This document shows positions 57,655 through 64,000 of a stretch of 64,000 nucleotides of DNA, in pieces (positions within the stretch are counted from its first letter, which is position 1; each line of letters starts with the position of its first letter). This stretch comes from Eretmocerus hayati. Lineage: Eukaryota; Arthropoda; Insecta; Hymenoptera; Aphelinidae. The stretch lies in the NCBI GenBank assembly GCA_029851415.1, contig CM056742.1:112036246-112100245 (forward strand), given 5' to 3'. Below the pieces are notes generated by a model. The model was not told where the DNA came from. It ran no database searches and saw nothing but the letters and a program-made list of their open reading frames with translations. Position numbers and translations under genes: made by a program.

Positions 57655-59860
57655 CACATGGTGTTCCTGAAGCGCCCGAGAGTTTTGCAAAAATGACGAA
57701 AAAATCTGCGGACGCTATCTTTTCCTCTCGTTTTCTAGTTCCAGAATCCGTTTCGACCGAAATCGGATCTAATCCGAGACAAATTTGCGATGCAAATATT
57801 GATTTGTTGCGTTTTTTTCATTTTTCAGCTCCAACATACTTAAGCTTCATTACGCTTCGCACATCTCTGAGAACGGCCTACTTCAACATTTTCCAACGCA
57901 CCTGGGCTGATTTTGAAGCTTGTTTCAAGATCTTCAAAATGAGCTGATGTAAGTCCAATTTTGACCAAACAGAGCCGAGATATGAAAATTAGAAGAGACA
58001 AAAAGTCAGTTCCTCTCAAAAAATTTTCGCACTCAGAACGAATTCTCAAGCCTCAAACTTGGCCGTATCTCAATACTCTTTGACGTACTTTGGTCCATTC
58101 TTAAGCTTACCGATGAAGTTTTGAAATATGTTAGAGCACATTACATCTCGATCGGATTAGGCTGAGTTATTCGATTTTTCAGAGTTAGAGATATCGTACG
58201 GTTACAAAACCGAATTGTATTGAAATCGCACAAATTAATCTTTACGATTCGATGAAACGACTTGCGATTCTCAACCCAATTAACATGTTACTGTTGACAA
58301 ATAGCTACGTACCAAGTTTGGAGAGTCCAAAATTTGTTCTGTATAAATATAAAAATACCGCAATGAGGGAATGATTCTTTTCACAGTCAATAATTTCATT
58401 CAAAATATTGGAATGTACTGATTGTCGGATCTCAATTGAAGTCGATGTGATAATATGATGACCACAAACATCATTCCGAGAGATGTTTGAGCCTTCGCTC
58501 AAGGCAACGAGTCCGATGGTCGAAACACTTACTGTTTCGCCCACGTTTGGAAAGTAAGTGTACTGAACTTGCTCCTGTACCCAACTTGCCCCCATATGCC
58601 GATCTCAGAAATGGGCACTCGTTTACCTTACCGCATATTTTTTTACGTTGGTTATGTTAAAATATGAGGGAATCAATGGTTTGCATCGACCCCGGATCAT
58701 TTTGCATTTCCCAGTAAATTGAGAGTGATTTCTCCACTTTTCGTGTTTGCACAGCTAAAAAAACACCGAGGAATGTGCATTCAGGAAAACTGTTGCCAAA
58801 TTCTTGAAGTTCAAACAATTTTGACGTACGTACTTCAACGCATTCGATTCCTTGCCTTAAGACCTTCCAAATCCGTTTTCTTAACTTTGCAGGAGTCGAA
58901 TCTGGAGCTCTTGTGATAGCAAAATACGGAGATGATTTGTAAAAAAAGCAGGTCAACATCGGGATGTCCCAAAATGCTCCCATATGGTTATCTCAAAGGG
59001 GCATGCTGTACGACTTTTCTTACGACTCAGAACGGGACCATCGCGTCAAAATAGGTCGGTAATGGTGAAAAGTTCCAAACAGGGTCATACATTGATAAAA
59101 ACGTGTTACCGCTGGTTTACATCCTTTTATTCGGCGAAATTGAGACAGCTTGGCTTCAGCCGATCGAAATGAGACGTGTTTCAGCTCAGTTTGAAGGTCT
59201 TGAAACAAGCTTCGAAATGAATTGAAATACATTGAGAAATGTTGAGATAAACCAGAGTTGTTGAGGAAATGGCCAATGGGGGCAAATATTTTTAGGGAAT
59301 TCGGTAGTCAATTCCTTCAGTCGCATAGGTTATCATGCTTCGTGTGATTCGAAAGATAGAATCCGGCTTTGTAACGGTACAATATCTCTATCTCCGGAAA
59401 AATTGAGATGTAATGTGCTCTCACATATTTCAGAACGTCATCGTTAAGCTTAAGAATGGACCAAAGTACGTCAAAGAGAATTGAGATGCGCCCAAGTTTG
59501 AGGCTCGAGAAACCTCAATTCGTTGTAAGTACGAAATTTCTTTGAGAAAAACTGACTTTTTGTCTCTTCTAATTTTCATAACTCGACTCTGTTTGGTCAA
59601 AATTGAACTTACATGAGCTCATTTTGGAGATTTTGAAACAAGCTTAAAAATCAGCCCAGGTGCGTTGAAAAGTTTGAGTATGTTGGAGTTAAAAAATGAA
59701 AAAACGCAACAAATCGTTATTTGCATCGCAAATTTGTCTCGGATCAGATCCGATTTCGGTCGAAAATGATTTCAAAACTAGAAAACGAGAGGGACATGAT
59801 AGCGTTCGCGGATTTTTTCGTCATTTTTGCAAAACTTTCGAGCGCTTCAGAAACACCCTG
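57655..59860. mobile_element. Foldback element with CAGGGTGTTTCTGAAGCGC-type ends, 2.2 kb
   Basis: The right end read inverted is CAGGGTGTTTCTGAAGCGC; the left end CACATGGTGTTCCTGAAGCG matches it with a small insertion. TA lies outside each end (57653-57654 and 59861-59862). Arms of about 580 bp on the left (to about 58235) and 520 bp on the right (from about 59340) share long blocks such as TTTGCGATGCAAATA and GACGTACTTTGGTCCATTCT. The centre of about 1.1 kb has no transposase frame. Visible divergence between arms indicates an older insertion. Confidence 0.8.
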
Positions 59861-59862
59861 TA

Positions 59863-62399
59863 GAGGCAACCCCCGGCATTAGCGGAATTCGCTTATTCGC
59901 AGTCTCAGAAATGCTGCGTTCCCCGGTATCCGCGGTACCCTGGCCCACTAATTTGCGGTTTGGATCTGGGTTTTGAAGATAACTTAGCTTTTGGAAAATT
60001 AATATCCGTTGGACTTCATTCCAATTCGTCATCCCGAAACAACTTTGCGACTCGAACGTTCATCATCTGCAGGATATTGGCATTGTTACCTTCTTCTAAG
60101 ACTGATTATCTTATTACCTGACAAAATTGAGGGACTGCGTGGAGAAATGGTGTAATGGCGTTTACGCCCTTGTTCCGCCCTTTCGATTTTTGAGCCTTCT
60201 GAAGGATGTTCTAACCACAAAGAAGGTTGGGAGCTCTGCAGTCGTTGCTTAGGAATCGCTCTTGTTTAACAAAGTTGAGGCGTTAGCGCTCGCTGATTCG
60301 AGGCCAGAGACTCGCGTTATCGTTGCGAAACAAATTAAACTACACGAGACGCGAGCTGAACTCTTCGCCCTTGATACCCATTTACTATTGGTTCATGAAA
60401 GATTGGCACTTGAAGAATTTTTGCTATCCTGGCTCCGAAAAAATTCGGTGACTTCTTTGACTGAGATGATATCAAAGTACATCTAGTTGCGACCATGATA
60501 AAAATTTTTCAAAGTCGATTGGATGATGACTGCAGCTGCAGCTTTCATCAGAATGAAGATAAACGCCGGTATCAGGCCTATTTCAAAGGTAGCTCGACTT
60601 TTGGATTCTGTAGCTCTGCCAAAATGAATTTCAGCACACTGCAAAGAATTCAAGTAATAAATATTCCATTTATCGATAACCACCATAGAAGATCAGTCGA
60701 AAAAGTTGATAATGTTTGGAGATAATCCAGTTTTTGTTATCTCGAGATCCACCGGAGTTAGAGACTCTATCCAAAAACAGAAAAATCATGAGAAAATCCC
60801 GACTATGAAAAATGAGAACGCAGTATCAGATTTCAGGAAAGCAAACGAGAGTTCAGGTCGCGATGCTCTCGTACAAAATACGCGTAGTTTTCAGCCATAA
60901 GTTATATTTCACCTTATGGGATAAAATTACGCCTTCTTATTGATGAGGAAAGCATACCAGATACAGTTCTGCGCTTACCTCGATCTCACCATGATAGAAA
61001 TTACTATTTTCATTTTTAGTGCATGTTGACTAGTCAGGATTGGGAGAGTGGGACGTCGAGATTGCATGAGTGCGAGTGAGAGAGCATGACGTCAGAGTCG
61101 CGCCACTCCGTAAGAAAGCATTGCCTCTTGCGCATCCGTCTCACTCGCACGAAGTCCCACAGCAATAACCTGTGACTCGCAGTCTATACCTTCGTATGTC
61201 TATGGTTACAACCGTCCCGAAGAAACCTCTGAATTGATTTTTCTTGTACAACTAATGTGAGAACAAATTACTGATGATGGGTTCTTGCAAAGCAGCACTC
61301 TCATGAGCGAGGGCAAACAATTCTATCCACATCCGCATCTCCAAGGTTCTTAGCAATTCGATTTTCAATATTGGTCGCCTGGGTGAGCACGTCTAGTGAG
61401 TAGACATTTCCGCGCATTCCCACGCGTCGATTTGTGTATCGAAAATTGCACACGTGAGCAAGCGATTTGCTAGGCTCCTGTTCCAATTTCCGTTTCCGTA
61501 GGGTCATGGCAGAAGACCTGTGCGCGTTCGCAATTCCGCGATTCTTCATATTCGCGGTCGAAGGTTAGGTTAGCCTAGCCATATTTTGCAATTCATTTTG
61601 CAATGGTTATGTGATTTGTTGGTCTTCCCGAATAATCGAATGCGCATATTCATTAGCAAATTCAAACATGTATACTTATCAGTATCTGCTCGTTAGAAAA
61701 GCTGGTAATATAACTGATCATGGGTTTCATCGGGCATCTTGTCGTGATCTACATTTCTCACTGTTGGGATGATCTGATGAGGAGTCAAGATCACACATGA
61801 TGTCTGACAATGCACTCCCAGAAAATAAGTGTTGTGCTTTCCATCATTTTCAGGTTGTTGCTGCTGATACTATATCAGGTTCTGAGACCGAAGATTTTAT
61901 GGAAAATGTTTCCGAGCCGAATGTGTGACTCATAAAAAACATCCAGCATCTCATCCTAATTGTGATTTTTCAGGGCTTTCTTGCTCAACCCTCTAGGTTT
62001 CCCGTAAGTTTAGTCAAAACTTGATTACAATCTGGGCCAGAGTTGAGTACAAGCCAGTGCACTCTGGGTTAGAGAGTCAAATCTGTATTTTGTATTCCCT
62101 CTAGTTGCTCTCAAATCAATACCCATACTCTCAATACTACGGTGTTCTAGAAAGAGACTCGAAGGTAATTTCGAAAACTAATCTTGATCCACCGACGAGT
62201 ATGACTGTGAAGAAGTTAGCCACGGAATAGTTGGGAGCAATTTCACGGTTTCCTACAATGATGACCATAAATGCGTTCGGCGATTTGAGATGCGTCCAGA
62301 CGACTAGCGGGGCTTCCTATTGTTGGTGGTGGATTCTATGATATCACGAGTGTTCAGAACCTTACAAATAACCGTCGATTACTTATATTCATCGATATT
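59863..62399. other. Interval without a recognised gene
   Basis: Open frames at 60262-60486 (plus) and 61549-61301 (minus) look somewhat protein-like in composition but no family, splice partners or promoter could be recognised, so neither is called. A loose inverted repeat (GTGCGAGTGAGAG with TCTCACTCGCAC) lies within 61049-61159. Confidence 0.3.
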
Positions 62400-62850
62400 C
62401 ATGTGAGGTTTAGAAGCTGTAGGAGTGGAGGAATCGCAGATTTTACGTCGGTTTTTGGGAGGAATTCGAACTTGTACACTCCTACAAGGCTGAAGATATT
62501 TTTCCTCACTTTAAAGCTACATGTTTGCGGTATTTCGGACCACCTAAATCGCAGTCGATTTACGCGGCAACTTGTGAAGCTGTATGAGTGAAAAATAAGA
62601 GTTGACTTCAACTATGGGGATGAATTCGAGACTCCACCTCTGTGTCGTGTCCATGTTTGAAATATGTTCTAGTATCAAATAACTGTATGTTTGGCGTATT
62701 TTGGGCCATTCAAACCACCCTGGGATATCGATCTTGGCCGATTTTCGCGGCAACTCGCAAGGCTGTAAAGGTAAATAATCGGGTCTGTTTCCAAATATTG
62801 CGGTGAACTTGAGATGGCACCCTCCTGGCTGTAGATTTTGGAGTGAATCG
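62400..62850. repeat. Diverged tandem repeat, ~165-180-bp unit, about 2.5 copies
   Basis: GAATTCGAAC/GAATTCGAGA/GAACTTGAGA blocks at about 62463, 62622 and 62805, ATGTTTGCGGTATTTCGG and ATGTTTGGCGTATTTTGG at about 62520 and 62687, and GCGGCAACTTG/GCGGCAACTCG at about 62565 and 62748 show the periodicity. No coding role. Confidence 0.6.
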
Positions 62851-63020
62851 TGAGCACGGTCGTATACACAGGTCTATCAACTACTGTGACCGCTACTGTG
62901 ACCATTTGGGGTTCCTAAGTTGGACACCCGGCGGCGCGTCAATCTGAGCATACATAGCTCGCAGCTGCGCAGCTCATCGGTCCGGTCGTCTGCTCTCGCC
63001 ATGCTGGATTGCCAGGTCCC

Positions 63021-63700
63021 GCGCGACCGGGTGGAAGCTGTGTTTAGAAAGTATCCAGAAAAAATCTGCAAAAATTCATGTCAAAAGATCTCACTTTTCT
63101 CCACCCGGATCCGCTATTTGTTCAATTTCCTCCACCTTAGTTTATTTATAGAATATTGTTGAACAACAGCTGGCTTGTAAGCGCGATATCTCAACCCAGG
63201 AGTTAACTCCAGCCTCTGGAGATGTCTAAAATAATTCCTCCACGGCGATTTCAATTCCCCCCACTGTTACAATTACTGGAGCATGATTAGTTCATCAGTA
63301 ATCAATTAAAAACATGTTCGATGCTTTCGGAGCCTCCAATGCGTCTACTGCGCATGCGCCCCGCAATCATGCATAGCCATTGGAGGCTCCGAAAGCATCG
63401 AACATGTTTTTAATTATTACTAATGCACTAATTTTGCTCCAGTAATTCTAATAGTGGAGGAAATTGAAATCGTCGTGGAGGAATTATTTGAGACGTCTCC
63501 GGAGGCTGGAGTTAACTCCTGGGTCGAGATATCGCACTTACAAGTCAGCTGTTATCCAACAATTTTCTACAAATAAACTAAGGTGAAGGAAATTGAACGA
63601 ATAGCGGATCCGGTCGGAAGAAAATGAGATCTATTGACATGAATTTTCGCGGATTTTGTCTGGATACTTTCTGAACACAGCTCCCACCCGGTCCCGCGCG
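63021..63700. mobile_element. 680-bp palindromic foldback element
   Basis: The left arm from GCGCGACCGGGTGGAAGCTG pairs with the right arm ending CAGCTCCCACCCGGTCCCGCGCG; symmetry runs to a centre near 63360 where CATTGGAGGCTCCGAAAGCA and its complement surround a loop of about 30 bp containing GCGCATGCGC. Arms of about 325 bp. No gene; no clear target duplication. Confidence 0.85.
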
Positions 63701-63921
63701 CGCACTAACGATATACATGGGTCATGGAATTCTACCTCAAATTCTACTTGATTTATCTATCCTCAATCATCTCGGGAAGGATAATCGAGAATTTCCGTCG
63801 CTCAACTGAGTATTATGTTACGATGCATTTGATATTGGGTGACAGATTCTCAACCCTACTAGAGTAAGCCCATGTGGGGGCAAGTGACTTATATATGAGT
63901 TTTTGAATCAATCGGGACAGA

Positions 63922-63994
63922 TGCCGCGATAGCCGTGTGGTCAAGGTGCCGGTCTCTTGTTTTGCTGGCCCCAGTTCAAATCCCCGGTTTTCCT
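63922..63994 (+). ncRNA. tRNA-like Pol III promoter, probable SINE head
   Basis: An A box TAGCCGTGTGGTC (63930-63942) and a B box AGTTCAAATCC (63973-63983) are spaced about 30 bp apart, as in tRNAs. The putative acceptor strands (GCCGCGA and the 3' end CGGTTTTCC) do not pair and the T-stem is weak, so a functional tRNA is unlikely. A T run follows to the window end. Probably a tRNA-derived SINE or tRNA pseudogene cut by the window. Confidence 0.5.
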
Positions 63995-64000
63995 TTTTTT

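Noticed and set aside
61301..61549. 82-aa minus-strand ORF of protein-like composition
   Set aside because: No recognised family, splice partner or promoter; length is within chance for the window.
63922..63994. Functional tRNA gene
   Set aside because: Acceptor and T stems do not pair properly although A and B boxes are good; SINE or pseudogene is more likely.

Overview
The window is nuclear DNA from a eukaryote, most likely an invertebrate and probably an arthropod. The basis is the repeat content: a CR1/Jockey-type LINE with PHD-finger and Baculo_FP-like ORF1, R1-clade LINE fragments, pogo/Tigger-like and hAT-like DNA transposons, a Helitron helicase remnant, a retrovirus-like envelope gene of the type carried by arthropod BEL/Pao elements and related to chuvirus glycoproteins, and many foldback/MITE elements. 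There are no operons or bacterial signals. No complete host gene could be recognised; one 290-nt stretch (31202-31491) looks like an internal exon of an unknown proline-rich protein.

Layout. 1-1.4 kb: envelope-like ORF cut by the window edge. 3-8 kb: small inverted-repeat elements, a TA-flanked pogo-type MITE and a 185-bp tandem repeat. 8.2-12.0 kb: a 3.8-kb foldback element whose arms are built of ~176-bp tandem units. 12.4-16.4 kb: a minus-strand CR1-like LINE with inactivating mutations. 17.2-19 kb: rearranged R1-clade fragments around a GA microsatellite. 20.5-21.0 kb: a second LINE reverse-transcriptase tail. 21.4-25.6 kb: a TA-flanked element with 660-bp inverted arms and an interior made of ~30 copies of the 14-bp palindrome TTCGCGTACGCGAA, themselves arranged in larger nested palindromes. 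26-30.5 kb: tandem repeats, a MITE and a 2.1-kb palindrome. 33-36 kb: Helitron remnant and long low-complexity arrays. 36-45.4 kb: two pogo-like transposase pseudogenes and several MITEs; one transposase is split by a nested foldback and a nested hAT MITE. 48.3-54.1 kb: a hAT-like transposon with both terminal repeats, a GTAAA duplication and an intact 755-aa transposase, with a 1.56-kb foldback inserted in its 5' leader. 57.6-63.7 kb: two more long palindromes and a tandem repeat. The last 80 bases hold a tRNA-like Pol III promoter, probably the head of a SINE.

How the parts fit: the window is an archive of nested insertions rather than a set of cooperating genes. The only element that looks capable of coding for an active protein is the hAT-like transposon. 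The most unusual signal is the hierarchical CGCGTACGCG palindrome array. All positions come from reading the sequence by eye; boundaries of inverted repeats are accurate to a few bases where a target-site duplication is stated and to tens of bases otherwise.
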